Shown: piece after piece, positions 11,791-22,775 of the stretch
How the letters are laid out: every line of letters starts with the position of its first letter
Numbering within the stretch: the stretch's first letter is position 1
DNA from: Brachionus rotundiformis
Taxonomy: Eukaryota > Rotifera > Eurotatoria > Ploima > Brachionidae
DNA: 64,000 nt
Reading direction: 5' to 3'
Assembly: GCA_016802295.1 (NCBI GenBank)
Contig: JAESIW010000207.1
Location: forward strand, 947,978 to 1,011,977
Notes under the pieces: generated by a model
Database searches by the model: none
Told to the model about the DNA's origin: nothing
The model's input: only the letters and a program-made list of their open reading frames with translations
Translations under genes and position numbers: made by a program

Positions 11791-12325
11791 TTAACTTGTA
11801 GAATGTGTATTGCAGCCATCAGTTGAGCAGCAGTGGGAACTGTAGCTCGTGATTGTTCCCGCAATTGTCTCTGTACATTGATTTACACATTCTTTAACAA
11901 TTGTTTGAACTCCTGCACTTGAAATAATAGTTTTTTAAAATATTTTATAGATACTAAAAATAACCATATTAAAATTTTAATAATTAATTGGTTAGTTTCA
12001 GGAAGTCTTAATAATTATAAAAATTAAGCTTAGTAATAGAATTTAAAAAGTCTTATCTTAATTCTTAGTCTACATAAATTGAAGCTAGCTGGACAAGTGA
12101 CAAGACTTCATTGAGTGATTATTATTAAAAAATTCTATTTATCTCATTTCTATACTTCAATTTAAATCATCAAATTAAATGAAAATATAAAAAAGAAAAA
12201 AAAGATAAATGTTTATTCAAATTTTGAATTCTACTCTAGGTGACATGCTACCACTGTAATTTCAAAACATATTTTGGATTAAAACCACCATGACAGCATT
12301 GACAGAAACAAATACAAGACGAGCA
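11791..12325 (-). CDS. possible Ly6/uPAR-type exon pair (partial)
   Basis: The terminal exon (11917-11791, 42 codons with stop) encodes VKECVNQCTE and then HCCSTDGCN. Its cysteine spacing and CC.TD.CN ending are the hallmark of Ly6/uPAR (three-finger fold) domains. An acceptor (TTTCAAG) sits just before it. A candidate upstream exon (12325-12252) ends in phase 2 and supplies a preceding cysteine, but its own content (CSSCICFCQCC) fits less well. The signal-peptide exon was not placed. Family members are usually small secreted or GPI-anchored proteins; this copy ends soon after the last Cys, with no visible GPI signal. The terminal exon is fairly convincing, the rest uncertain. It may be a pseudogene. 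Confidence 0.45.
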
Positions 12326-12600
12326 CTAAAATAAAACTAATACAAATTTTCAATCATTTTTGATTTTTATTTATATTCATTAATAAAATTAAATAGTTAA
12401 ATAATTTAAAAAAGAAAATTAAAGATAAATCTATCCATTTATTTACTATTTAGTCAGATTTTTTATGAAGTCAAAAATACCAGGCAAAAAAATGGTCTTC
12501 ATTAGGAACTCAATGCATCTAGTTTATTTAATAACTTAAAAAAATGTTATGTTTTTATATAAATTAATAAAAAATAATCTTAGAATAAATAGTAAATAAA

Positions 12601-13137
12601 ATGTTCCATTTGGTTAGAACAAGCTTAAATGTTTCACTATGTCCACGAATCAGCCTGGTTAGACACATAGCGTTAAGTAGTGTTTTAAATTTAAAAAGAA
12701 TCGAAAAAACCGAAGACAAAAATACCAATACCATAACCATTGAAGGAAAATATATTGATTCAAAAGAAATTTTTGGCTCAAACATTTTGAATCTGAATGA
12801 CCAAAATGCTGACGATATTAGACCGTGTGCTTTTTGCGAGTTGGAAAAAAGAGATATCAAGGTTCAGTACACGGATGTATTAGTTTTGCGGCAATTTCTT
12901 ACCGAAAATGGTCAAATTTTGCCAAGAAAAGTCACTGGCCTTTGCAAAAAGCAGCACAAAAAACTGATCGTGTTGACCAAACAAGCAAAACATGCCGGTT
13001 TGATACTCAACCTTCAGCCTACTCTTTTAGATGGATCCAGACCCTCTGCTGACCATACAAAGCGATTAAAATACTTGAAGTGTAACACTTATTTTGATGA
13101 TTATGAGACAATGAAAAGAACCAAAAAATTTTTGTAA
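12601..13137 (+). CDS. mRpS18A: mitochondrial ribosomal protein S18A-like (mL66)
   Basis: Intronless, 178 aa. The core (about residues 75-145) has the bS18-family pattern CAFC, YTDVLVLRQFL, then LPRKVTGLCKKQHKKL and AKHAGLI. The CxxC start and the LPRK.TGLC..qH block match the S18A paralogue, which sits in the large mitochondrial subunit. The first 20 or so residues are basic and hydroxylated with few acids, as expected of a mitochondrial targeting sequence. The start is the first ATG of the frame. Confidence 0.85.
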   Translation: MFHLVRTSLNVSLCPRISLVRHIALSSVLNLKRIEKTEDKNTNTITIEGKYIDSKEIFGSNILNLNDQNADDIRPCAFCELEKRDIKVQYTDVLVLRQFLTENGQILPRKVTGLCKKQHKKLIVLTKQAKHAGLILNLQPTLLDGSRPSADHTKRLKYLKCNTYFDDYETMKRTKKFL

Positions 13138-13647
13138 TTTTTTATCTCTCAAAAGTTTAATAAAAGATGTCACTTTTATTGATAAAAAACGAAAAAAAAA
13201 TCCTAACTTTTTTAATCTAAACATAATTATTAAATTGATAATATTTCATATTTTTATTCACTATTTAAAAATAAGTAATTATTTATTAAAAAAAAATACT
13301 ATTTTAAAATTTCTTATATTAATAAAAAAACCCTTTATCCTGTCCTTGCATATGAAGGATTTATACATGCAGTTAGAGAATTGGATGCAACCGTTCTTGT
13401 CTTGGGCAGTGGATTATCCAGGGAACGATTAGTGAGGATAATTTTGCTGACACCTATAATTATAGATTTTTATCTATAATCTAAATAAAAACGCACCGGA
13501 CACGACACCAACTGTCTTGTTTAGGTGCAATTTCTGACTGCTCATGTACTTTATCGTGAGCAAATTAATCTTAAACTATAAATCATTAAATTAGTTATTC
13601 AAAAAATTCATAACTTTTAGCGTAACAAGTTATTTAAATAGAAAAAA
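13138..13647. other. intergenic, possible decayed element
   Basis: Around 13340-13440 short protein-like runs occur in more than one frame (for example LDATVLVLGSGLSRERL), suggesting a decayed coding sequence of unknown type. The remainder is AT-rich. Confidence 0.2.
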
Positions 13648-13713
13648 AGTATTTTATAATTTATTAAGTTTATTATCAATTTGCAAAATATCATGTTTTA
13701 TTCAATTGTTTTT

Positions 13714-13772
<59 letters not shown>

Positions 13773-14122
13773 GGGGTCCTTTATCCTCATCTGTTTGAGG
13801 TTAGGGACGAGATTTTGATGCGCCATTTCTCGCGGTTCTTCGATTCATTCACCCATTTTGACCAGACAATTCCAGCTTTCTCACAGTCCTCTTTTAAGCA
13901 ATCTGTCCACTCTCTTTCTGGTCTTCCTCTTCCACGCTTTCCACTCGAAATATCACCAAATAGAACAATCTTTGGTAACCGTGTGTCCAACATTCGTCGT
14001 ACATGTCCTGCCCATCTTAGCCTTGTTGTTCTGACGATTTTGTCAAGCGAGACAGTATTTTATAATTTATTAAGTTTATTATCAATTTGCAAAATATCAT
14101 GTTTTATTCAATTGTTTTTTAT
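13648..14122 (-). mobile_element. 5'-truncated LINE insertion with 69-bp target-site duplications
   Basis: Perfect 69-bp direct repeats at 13648-13716 and 14054-14122 bracket a 337-bp insert (13717-14053). On the - strand the insert encodes DKIVRTTRLRWAGHVRRM, RLPKIVLFG, GKRGRGRPEREW and a WR ending. This is the C-terminal signature of a common LINE group (GH..RM ... RLPK ... GkR..GRP...W). The frame stays open to its stop at 13787. The 3' end is a (TTA)n tail (+ strand 13717-13772). Identical duplications indicate a recent insertion. The element starts deep in its ORF, so it is 5'-truncated. Confidence 0.88.
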
Positions 14123-14597
14123 TATTTATTTATAAATAACAATTGTTATTAGTTAAATTAGTTAAATTTAAAGAATTTAATTTAATTAAATTTTTGGGTA
14201 ATTTCTCATATTGTAGAAATTATTACTAATGAAATCGAAGATGACTGCATAAACATTATAAATGACTACTAAAACAATCATTAAAAAATTTGATAGAATT
14301 ATTCACTGATTAATTAAATGCCTCTATCTCTTTCGTTTTTGTCCAACTGATTTAGCATTCAATGGAGGACTCAGTTCTTTTAATGACAATACTAGCTACA
14401 TGCTTGCATATAAATTCTTTAAGAAAAAGGAGGACAAGTACAGTTTATCTTTTTACAGTCTTGATATTTCCCTCTATCAACACGCCGTTTATTTAATGAC
14501 TTTGAAAAAGATCAAAAACCGTGAATTTTCATTCATTCTCATTTTCAGGAATTTTAGAAATTATTACACCATTCTTCAATTTACATTAATGAATATT
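14123..14597. other. AT-rich, nothing recognised
   Basis: No gene recognised; a 90-codon open frame at 14400-14672 shows no family features. Confidence 0.35.
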
Positions 14598-14945
14598 CAT
14601 GGTCATTTTCTCTTTGATTCGAGAAATGATTCAGTAATTAATTTTCTTTTAAAAAACACATATTTTTTGTAAATAGACATTGTGACATTTGGAACAAAAA
14701 ACAAAAACAAAATATCTAAAATGCCAAAGCTCAAGTTCAGGAGGAGCAAAACATGTTCCGTGAATTGTAGCACTTGGTACATCCTTTGTACCACCAATAT
14801 AATGATTCTGCAAAACTTTGAAATTCAGAACTTTGTGAATTTTGGTACAAAAACAAAAACAAAATATCAAAAATGCTAAAGATCAAGTTCTGAAAACTCA
14901 AAACATGCTCTGTAAGTTGAAACACCTGGTACATCCTTTACCTTT
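14598..14945 (+). repeat. dispersed repeat family A, copy 2 (left arm of inverted pair)
   Basis: Contains the same blocks as the copy at 5530 plus an extra leading part (GATTCAGTAATTAATTTTC). It matches, in reverse orientation, about 300 bp at 18230-18535 with only scattered differences. It carries the short palindrome GGTACA...TGTACC more than once and repeated ACAAAAACAAAAACAAAATAT segments. Confidence 0.85.
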
Positions 14946-17900
14946 TTTTCATAAAAGTTTATAAAAAAGATTAAAACAATTTTTTCAAGTCCAAAATCTT
15001 TTTTTCCTTTATTGTTTTTACTAAAAATTATTGAACAAAGCCAGAGATTGACCATTTTGTCTATCAGGTTTTTGATAAATTCGTAAGCAGCTTTTTTCAG
15101 CATCTTAAAATAAATGATCAATTCAAAGAGTTTATCTTTAGATACTTGAATTAACGTTTAATTAAAATAATCTATTGTAATAAGCTTTACAAGTTATGTA
15201 AAATTAAAAAATAAATAGCTTATAAAAAATTTGTTTTCAGTCCTTTAATAAGATCGATTTTAAAATGTATAAACTTTTTTTTTCAAAGTTTACTTTAAAT
15301 TAAACATAATTTAAAATGTTTTGTAAAAAAAATTTCAAAATTAGATATAACAATTAAAATCTTTCCTATCTATATTTTTTAAATTCGAAATTTAAAAATA
15401 ATCTTTACAAAAATAGGTTAATTAATAAGTTGAGAAAATTTTTTTATAAAATTATTTATTCGTTTAATTCATACAACATGTAAAGCATATTACATTAAAA
15501 TTTTTAGTCAGCGTAGTATGAACTATTCTCTAACACATTTTTTCAATCTATCTAATTATTTTTCCTTTACAATTGAGTAATTTAATCACAATATTTTTTA
15601 GCAAAATCTCAATATACTAAAATCTGTACTTTCTAAATTTCTAATAAAAAGTAAATTTTTTTATTGAGTCTATCATATAACTTTTAATTTTTTAACCTTC
15701 TAATTGAAAACTGTTAAAGAGTTTTACTTAGTATTATCATAATGTAAGGATTACAGTGGGTTATCCTATTAAACTATTGCAGAACGATTTCTAGTTTTTT
15801 AAAAAAATAAAACGTTAAAACAGTTGTGTTCATTTGATAAAAGATTTGAGGACTTTTCTAAAATAATTGAATCATAATTCAAAGGAAAAAAATTAGTCTT
15901 AAAATTTTTGTTTAATATATATAATTTTTTTTTAATTTAATTAAGAGTAATTTATGTTCAAATAAATTGAACATTTTCTTATTGTCTTGTTTTTTTAGAA
16001 TGGATCCATTTGTTTTTGGTAATAAAAAATTTGCATGATCAATTATTTATTTATTTTTTTGAATATTTTAAGAAAATCTTTAGGTCACACTGAATTGATC
16101 TTATTCCTACTTTGAAGCGTACAATTAAGATAAAAAACTACATGATTATGACAAAAAAAATAATGGAAAAAAAAGAGGTACAAATCTACCTCAGTGAATT
16201 GGAATCTTGGCTTTAAATGGAGACTAAAGATGATAGTTCCCATATGTAACTACATTGTTTTTTCGAGAACAAGTAGAGGAAATAATTCTCTCAATCTTTT
16301 TATGAGTAATCAACAAACACCGCAAGCTAAAGAAGATAATTTTTTAAGCTTCATTCTAGATCAACAGATAGTAGGATTAAAGAAAAATGTGCAAGAGACT
16401 GAATATTATAGATTCTTTCACACAAGTCATGAAAGCTGAAAAAAAACATTAGTTGGAATTTTTATAAGTATGCATAAGGATTTATGAGATTAATATCAGA
16501 TATACTTATAAACTCACAATCAGTTGATTCAACAACTCGTTTATGAATAAATAGAATGTACTAGCAGTATAAGGAGAGAATGTTCTAAAAAAAATCCTCT
16601 CTGTATACTTCTTAAGTCTGATCTTAATCTAATTGATAATTTCGACTTTGATCCATTTCTCATATCTTTTAAACAACTCTTTATTAGTTAAATTAAATTC
16701 CCAAAAATTAGAAACTGAAATTATGTTTTTTTTCTATTTACTTGTAATACTGTTTAGCTTAGTCAGTAATATTATTTTTTATTAGTAAGTTAAGATTTAA
16801 TTACACAAGTATTATTTATGTTTTATTAATATACTATATATAAAAACTACTTTCAAAAATTTAATATGGTCGTACTGGATATTATTTTATAAAAAATTTT
16901 TAAAAAAGAAATGACAACAGTCCTACTCTCACAGCTAAAAATGAAGTGTCGCGTCTTCATATCAATTGAATGAAGCGCTATTTATTCTTTTTGAGGTATT
17001 TTCCATATAATCAGACTTTTTATTCGTTTCCAAAATTGAATACTGAAATGAAAGAATATAAAAACTTTGTTGATAAATGTCAAAAAATTTTATGAAAAAG
17101 AAAAGGAAATTTTAGATAATTTGATTTAGCAAAAAAATGAATTAGTAGATTTTTCTCGCTAATTGAGTCAAACAATCTTACAATCACTTATTATCTTTAA
17201 AATTTTGTTCAATTTGATACCATTTATTAAGGGTATATTTTCTAGCCTTAGATAATTTTCTTTTTTAGTAGATAATTTATTTGAATAAAAATAGATAGAA
17301 GTTATTGAGAAAAGATAGTCATTTTTAGCAAAAAGACAATTAATATAAAAAATATATAAAATCTTCAATAACCAATTATGTAAAAATGTATTTGAATTCT
17401 TAAGGAAAGATTACAAGTTATTTGATAGACAGAATACTTCTTTTATTAAACAGTTATCAAAAGTAGAAGATCTGATTCATATCAATTGCACTGAATATGA
17501 TTCAGCATTCAGTGTTATTTTGATTGAATGGTGCCTTGAATGCAATAACTATGGACTAACCGACTAGATAAAATACTATTTTTATTTAATAGAATATTGT
17601 TTGTTGAATAATCTTAATCATTTTTTCGTATATAACAAACTTAATTTTTTACTTAATTGTAAAATGGATATTTAATCTTCTATCAATTTTTATTTGAAAG
17701 TGTCCATAGGGCTTAAACTTTAATTAAATGAATAAAAAATAAGATCAATTACGACTTGATGATTTTTTACATTCATCATTATTTTTATTGTTTATATCTG
17801 AAGAACCGGCAGTTATTTTTTGTGACTTTTTTTTCAAATTATCGAATAACTCGTCATAAACCTTGTTTTTACCACGTTTACTAGCTACTTCTTCAAGGGT

Positions 17901-18105
17901 TCAAACATTTATCTGTTAATCAAATTATCTCCTTTTTAAAAATAAAATTATCTACTAAAAAAGACAATTATCTACAAACGAAAAACTATGCCCATTTATT
18001 AATACCATTTTTTATTAGAAAATAAAAACTGACCAGTTGGTAAAAACTTTGAAAGAAATTAAATTTTTAAATATTTTTTTAAAGCTGGTCTCAACTAAGG
18101 CAGTG
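14946..18105. other. interior between inverted repeat arms, no clear gene
   Basis: About 3.2 kb of AT-rich DNA. Short open runs exist at 16194-16439 (+, 81 codons) and about 17370-17570 (+, including LFDRQNTSFIKQLSKVEDLI), but they are interrupted and not recognisable. This could be the decayed interior of a transposon whose ends are the family A arms, or unrelated DNA that separates two insertions. Confidence 0.3.
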
Positions 18106-18550
18106 TGACATTTCAAAAGGAGCAAATCATGTTCCGTGAATTGTAGCACTTGGTACATCCTTTGTACCACAAATATTATTACTCTGCAAAACTCTGCAAT
18201 AAGCCTGCGAAATTCAGAACTTTGTACAAAGGATGTACCAGGTGTTTCAACTTACAGAGTATGTTTTAAGTTTTCAGAACTTCATCTTTAGCATTTTTGA
18301 TATTTTGTTTTTGTTTTTGTACCAAAATTCACAAAGTTTTGCAGGATCATTATATTGGTGGTACAAAGGATGTACCAGGTGCTAGAATTCACAGAACATG
18401 TTTTGCTCCTTCTGAACTTGAGCTTTGGCATTTTAGATATTTAGAATGCCACAATGTCTATTTACAAAAAATATGTATTTTTTAAAAGAAAATTAATTAC
18501 TGAATCATTTCTCGAATAAAAGAGAAAATGACCAAGTTTTTTGATATTTT
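18106..18550 (-). repeat. dispersed repeat family A, copy 3 (foldback)
   Basis: The first part (18106-18240) reads in the same sense as the copies at 5530 and 14598; the remainder (18240-18535) is the reverse complement of 14598-14945. The two halves together therefore form an internal foldback. Sequence near 18540-18570 repeats the TTTTGATATTTTG block again. Confidence 0.8.
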
Positions 18551-18559
18551 GTTTTTGTA

Positions 18560-19110
18560 CCAAAATTCACAATGCCCTCAACCAGGACATTCTCTGGTAA
18601 ATGAAATGCTGGTAGGTAGAAATAAGTATTTTAGCAAGTGTCACAGAGACTCAAAAACATCAAATCAAGTCAATTTAAAAATTAAATTTTATTAAAAAAA
18701 ATCAATAATTAAATAAAAAAAAAAACGATAGTTCAAAATAAATTTTAAAACAAAAAAAAAATATCTCATTTAATTTGTAAATATTAAAGGTAAAGATGAA
18801 TAAAAGTCCAAGTCAAACAATCGATGCATGACATTAAAAGATGTTGCCTCTCTCTTTGCTTTCTTTTCCGGTAGACTCGCGAACAAATAATTAATTTCAT
18901 ACAAACAAAAACAACACAAATGCGAAACCAACTGGCATCGATCTACCAGGCTCAATTGGCTGTAAATATCTGAATAGTGGACATAAGAGCGCCTCTTGAC
19001 CAATGCAACAAGCAAATCACATTTATAAATAAACTATACACTATTTTAAATAGGCCAATTTATGGTATTATCATCTGTACAAATTTACACTAACTCGTAC
19101 ACTTTTATGT
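18560..19110. other. 3' flank of SERTA gene
   Basis: AT-rich at first, then from about 18830 slightly more GC-rich. An 81-codon frame at 19015-18770 (-) has no recognisable domain. This may be the 3' UTR of the SERTA-domain gene. Confidence 0.3.
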
Positions 19111-20331
19111 TCAAAAATAACTGCTCTCCGCATTCATTTGATTGTTCACTGTTTGAGTATTATGATTGTTGGTGTTGGTGTTGGTGGTGGTGGTGGTGTT
19201 GTTATCAGTCTGGTTGAGTTGATTGTGCACGCAGTTGTCTTCAACCTCGGCTCTATTTACATCATTTACAAAATAGCTAGTCGTTTGTACATGGTGTTGA
19301 ACAGGCCGGCTCATGGCCTCGTCGGCGCAAGTCTCGTAGCCGCTGGGGCTCATGGAGACGAGCGAGTCCTGGTAGCCGCCCTGCCGGCCATACTCCATCA
19401 TCATCTGCTGCTGCTGCTGTTGTTGCTGTTGCTGCTGCTGCTGGTGGTAGATAAACTGCTGCTGTTGGATTTCTTGCTCGTGTTGGTACTGTAGCTCGTA
19501 TTGTAGTAGCTTGATGGCGTTACGTATGAGCACAGTTTGCTGTAGGAGCTTTTCGTTTAGGCGAAATTGTTTGAATTTGTCGTATGAGAGCTTGAGAAGG
19601 TCGTGGTTGAGGGCTCGGGCGGGCACAGTCTGGTAGAGCGCGGCGGTGCTGTGCTCGTCGTAGAAGTGGTTGTGGTGCGGGTCGGCGTCGCTTGAATAGT
19701 AGTAGCCGGCTTGGTAGGAGACGTAGGTGTCGATAGGCGGCTGGGGGGGCGCGAGCGTGTCGGCCTGGGGCGGCGAGCGGCGCACTTGCTTGAAGCGCGA
19801 GGGCCGGGTGGGCCGCGGGACCGGCGCCCGCCGCCGCCGCGCCAGCCTCTTGTACTTTTTGACGACGAGTTTGTGGACGAGGGCGAGCGCGCACCGCCTG
19901 CTCGGCTTGCGCCGGCCGCGCCGCCGCCTCACGTTCAAATTCTCGTCCAAGTTGCAGCCGTCCAGCCGCATAGTGACCAAGTTGGCCTCCATCTGGTTCT
20001 GTTTGAGCGCTTGTTTGCGTTTGTTGCCGCCTGGCGGGCTCAGATTGGTCGTGTTGGCGAGCGGAGCGGCCTCTGTAGATGTGCTGCTGTCCGTAGATGT
20101 ACTCTTGACGTTCAGGTTCAGATTGAACACGTGGTGTTTGTGCAAGTGGTGAAAGTGGCTTTGGTGAAAGTCGATCAGGTTCTTGAAGTAGTAGGAGGCG
20201 TCGCAGACCGAGCCGAACGCCTCGGAGAACGCCGCGTTTATCACATCGCTTCCGTTCGTGTGGTAGCTGCTCGTGTTGCTCACGACTATGACCGAGCTGG
20301 CCGACGGCTGCTCGCTCGATGTGTCCAGCAT
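19111..20331 (-). CDS. SERTA-domain transcriptional regulator (taranis/SERTAD-like)
   Basis: The first ATG in the open frame is at 20331, giving 406 aa; a few codons upstream are open but lack ATG. SERTA proteins bind cell-cycle and chromatin regulators. The SERTA-like block is at about residues 243-280: LLKLSYDKFKQFRLNEKLLQ followed by QTVLIRNAIKLLQ. It matches the family pattern (L..SL.Kl ... LR.SVLI.NtL..lq.E). Upstream, residues about 132-170 are strongly basic (RRRRGRRK), fitting nuclear entry. A poly-Gln tract follows the SERTA block, and the C-terminus is Asn/Thr-rich. Coding GC is far above the surroundings. No intron is seen. The domain call is from pattern recognition and a profile search would settle it. 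Confidence 0.7.
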   Translation of the reverse strand: MLDTSSEQPSASSVIVVSNTSSYHTNGSDVINAAFSEAFGSVCDASYYFKNLIDFHQSHFHHLHKHHVFNLNLNVKSTSTDSSTSTEAAPLANTTNLSPPGGNKRKQALKQNQMEANLVTMRLDGCNLDENLNVRRRRGRRKPSRRCALALVHKLVVKKYKRLARRRRAPVPRPTRPSRFKQVRRSPPQADTLAPPQPPIDTYVSYQAGYYYSSDADPHHNHFYDEHSTAALYQTVPARALNHDLLKLSYDKFKQFRLNEKLLQQTVLIRNAIKLLQYELQYQHEQEIQQQQFIYHQQQQQQQQQQQQQMMMEYGRQGGYQDSLVSMSPSGYETCADEAMSRPVQHHVQTTSYFVNDVNRAEVEDNCVHNQLNQTDNNTTTTTNTNTNNHNTQTVNNQMNAESSYF

Positions 20332-20650
20332 TGTTTCTATTCTCTGTGTGTGCACTTGGTTCAGTTCTGTTGCCAGTTAGGAGAGTCTATCTCTTTTTCA
20401 TTATGTTCTAAATGAGAATGGTCATTAGAGCGATCAGAACAGGTCAAGCAGTCAGACTCAAGCCGAGATGAAAAGTGAAAATTGTACAAATTTTTATTTA
20501 AAGATAAACTTTTGCACTAGAGAGCCAAAAACTAGATCAAGAGAATTAAGCTGACCATTTTGAATCGATCCGCCGGGCATAATTTATGCATTGGTAATAA
20601 ATTATGCTAAGCGGACCGCTCTGTCCCCGCCGCACAATAGCCAGCTAATC
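20332..20650 (-). promoter_or_regulatory. 5' region of SERTA gene with perfect 11-bp inverted repeat
   Basis: Immediately upstream of the SERTA gene. Arms GCATAATTTAT (20577-20587) and ATAAATTATGC (20597-20607) are separated by 9 bp and lie in a locally GC-rich patch. The site could bind a dimeric factor or form a hairpin; its role is unknown. Confidence 0.35.
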
Positions 20651-22755
20651 AATAATTAATCTCTTTTTTTTCTTTATATTTACACTCTTAATTTGCTTAA
20701 ATAAAATATGTATTCTATTATAAACAAAAAAATAAAATTTAAAATTTTTTTATCAAATGATAAATTGTCAATATAAATATAGATAAATTAAAATTTTAAC
20801 ATTCTTTCTTCTAATAAAGAACTAGATTAATAATTAAAGTAGAGATGACCAATATTCACACATTGACCAGCATAATCATTTGTTTTCAATTTATTTTGAA
20901 TGCAATACTTTGACCAAAATTATGCCAGTGGCAAAATACGCTCCACTTGACTACCAGAATATGTTGATAAAGTCTTAAATGGAATTAAACTTAGCTTGCT
21001 TTAAATTTTACGATTTATTAAATGATCTTTTAAAGACATATTTTTATAAATAATTGTATATTTTTTCTTTTAACATTTCTTTTAATTTTATATTTATACT
21101 TTAAGTTGTCCATGGGACTTAAAATCAAACTTAAGTAAATAAAAAATGATAAATATAAACTTTTATCTACATCAAGCCCATCTAACTTAAAGAGTTAAAA
21201 AACAATTGTACAATTCAGAATAGGCAAGCATCTTGGCTTACAATTATTCAAGAAATAAGCCGCTTAGAAAAATTAATTGATGATTGACGGAATTTTTATC
21301 TAGTGGCTAAAAGATAACCCCAATAAGGTATCTATTTTATTGTTCGAATAGAATAAAATTGCCAAGGCTCAGTAGACCCCCGCGCTGCCAATCTTTAGTT
21401 CTTGGCCAAGCAAAAAAAGACAAAATATGAATTGTTTGATTATTTATTAAAGCATTGTGAACCAATTGGTATTTTAGGGTCTGTTTCCGGGTCGCAGGTC
21501 GCCCTCGCCCTAGTCCTACCAAAATAACAAGCTTCTCTTGTCTTTTATTATTTTTATTATTATTATATTTTGAAATACTAAGAAAAAAAATAATTTTTTT
21601 TTATATTTATTGTTGAAATTGGCAAGAAAAGTGAGTGAGCGAGCGAGAGAAGTTGGAGCGAGTGAGCTCGACTCACTCACAATTAATAAAAGATAGAAAA
21701 TTAAATAGCAACATAAATTATTACAAAACAACCGAAAATAAACTAAACTGAAAAAAAAAAAATAAAAACTAAGCTTGCCAGAAATTTTAAATATCTACCA
21801 AAAATTATGTCTTGGATTAAAAAAGTTGCCTCTCGCTCCAACTTTGACGAAATCGAGATAAAACTGAGCAAATCTTGACGCAATGCACTCTCGCCGTGGA
21901 GCAATTCAAGTTTCTTGCTAGCTTGGCAAAGTATTGCAGCCAATGCGCACCAAAGGACACAAAAGTGGACAAGTGGAAAAAATGTTTTATTCAAGCTAAA
22001 AGTCAATCTTAATGTGTGCCTCTATTTAATTGATCAGTATGCTCTATTAAACAAAGTATACCAATTTACCAAATTAGACTTAAGTGAACCACACAGGAAC
22101 ACAAACATAAGCAAAAAATGAAAAAAAAAAAAATTTTTTTTCAAAATAGATACAATAGATAGTTTCTATCTTTTATTAATAAAAAAATAAAATTGAAATT
22201 AAAATATCGAGATTCACTTTGTTATTTGTGTTCTTATATTTAGAACTTATCAATGGCAAACAACTCGTACATAAAATATTATTATTTCTTGTTCTTACTT
22301 GCACTCATTTAAAATATTTCAAACCAAATTTTATGTATCTTATCTTATAAATTATAATAATATCTATCTGTCTATTCATCCATCATAAAGATGCTCAAGT
22401 TCAGCCATTGTTTCTTAGGAAATAGCTTGCCACCAATCTTTAGCAAGCCTATTTCTATTTTTTCTAGTATTTATTTTCGTCAATCATAATCAAGTTAAAA
22501 TCATAATAATTTGAAATATGAACACATAAAACTAATCTATTTTTCTCAACCAAATTGCAAATCGATTTCGACTATAAATTAATTCAAGTTCTTTTTATAT
22601 TACCAACTAATATTATAATTGTTAAGAAAAAATGAAGAGTTGAAATTATTTTCTCTTTTGTAGAGAAAAAAATAAATAAAATCGAGCATAATTTGGCTCG
22701 AGTAGTCGAGATTGACAAGCTTTTGTCGCCTAGATTAGCATTATCTATGCGGCAC
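20651..22755. other. gene-poor stretch
   Basis: No supported gene. An 87-codon frame at 22006-21743 (-) begins with a hydrophobic run but contains no ATG, so it is not a complete CDS; it could at most be an internal exon after the acceptor-like TTTTAG near 21993. Other frames here are short and AT-driven. Confidence 0.35.
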
Positions 22756-22761
22756 AATTCG

Positions 22762-22775
22762 GTTGCCATGGCAAC
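22762..22775. promoter_or_regulatory. perfect RFX X-box palindrome
   Basis: GTTGCCATGGCAAC is a perfect inverted repeat and matches the X-box bound by RFX/DAF-19 factors in promoters of ciliary genes. A weaker relative (GTTGCTAGGCAAA) lies near 22957. No ciliary gene is recognised next to it. The ATG inside the palindrome opens a 61-codon - strand frame (22769-22584) of unknown value. Confidence 0.5.

Noticed and set aside
13716..13772. (TAA)n run as an independent microsatellite
   Set aside because: It is better explained as the tail of the minus-strand LINE insertion.
19711..20415. Long + strand open frame opposite the SERTA gene
   Set aside because: Antisense shadow of a GC-rich exon; composition is driven by the opposite strand.
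21743..22006. 87-codon frame with a signal-peptide-like start
   Set aside because: It contains no ATG, so it cannot be a complete gene, and no splice partners were found.
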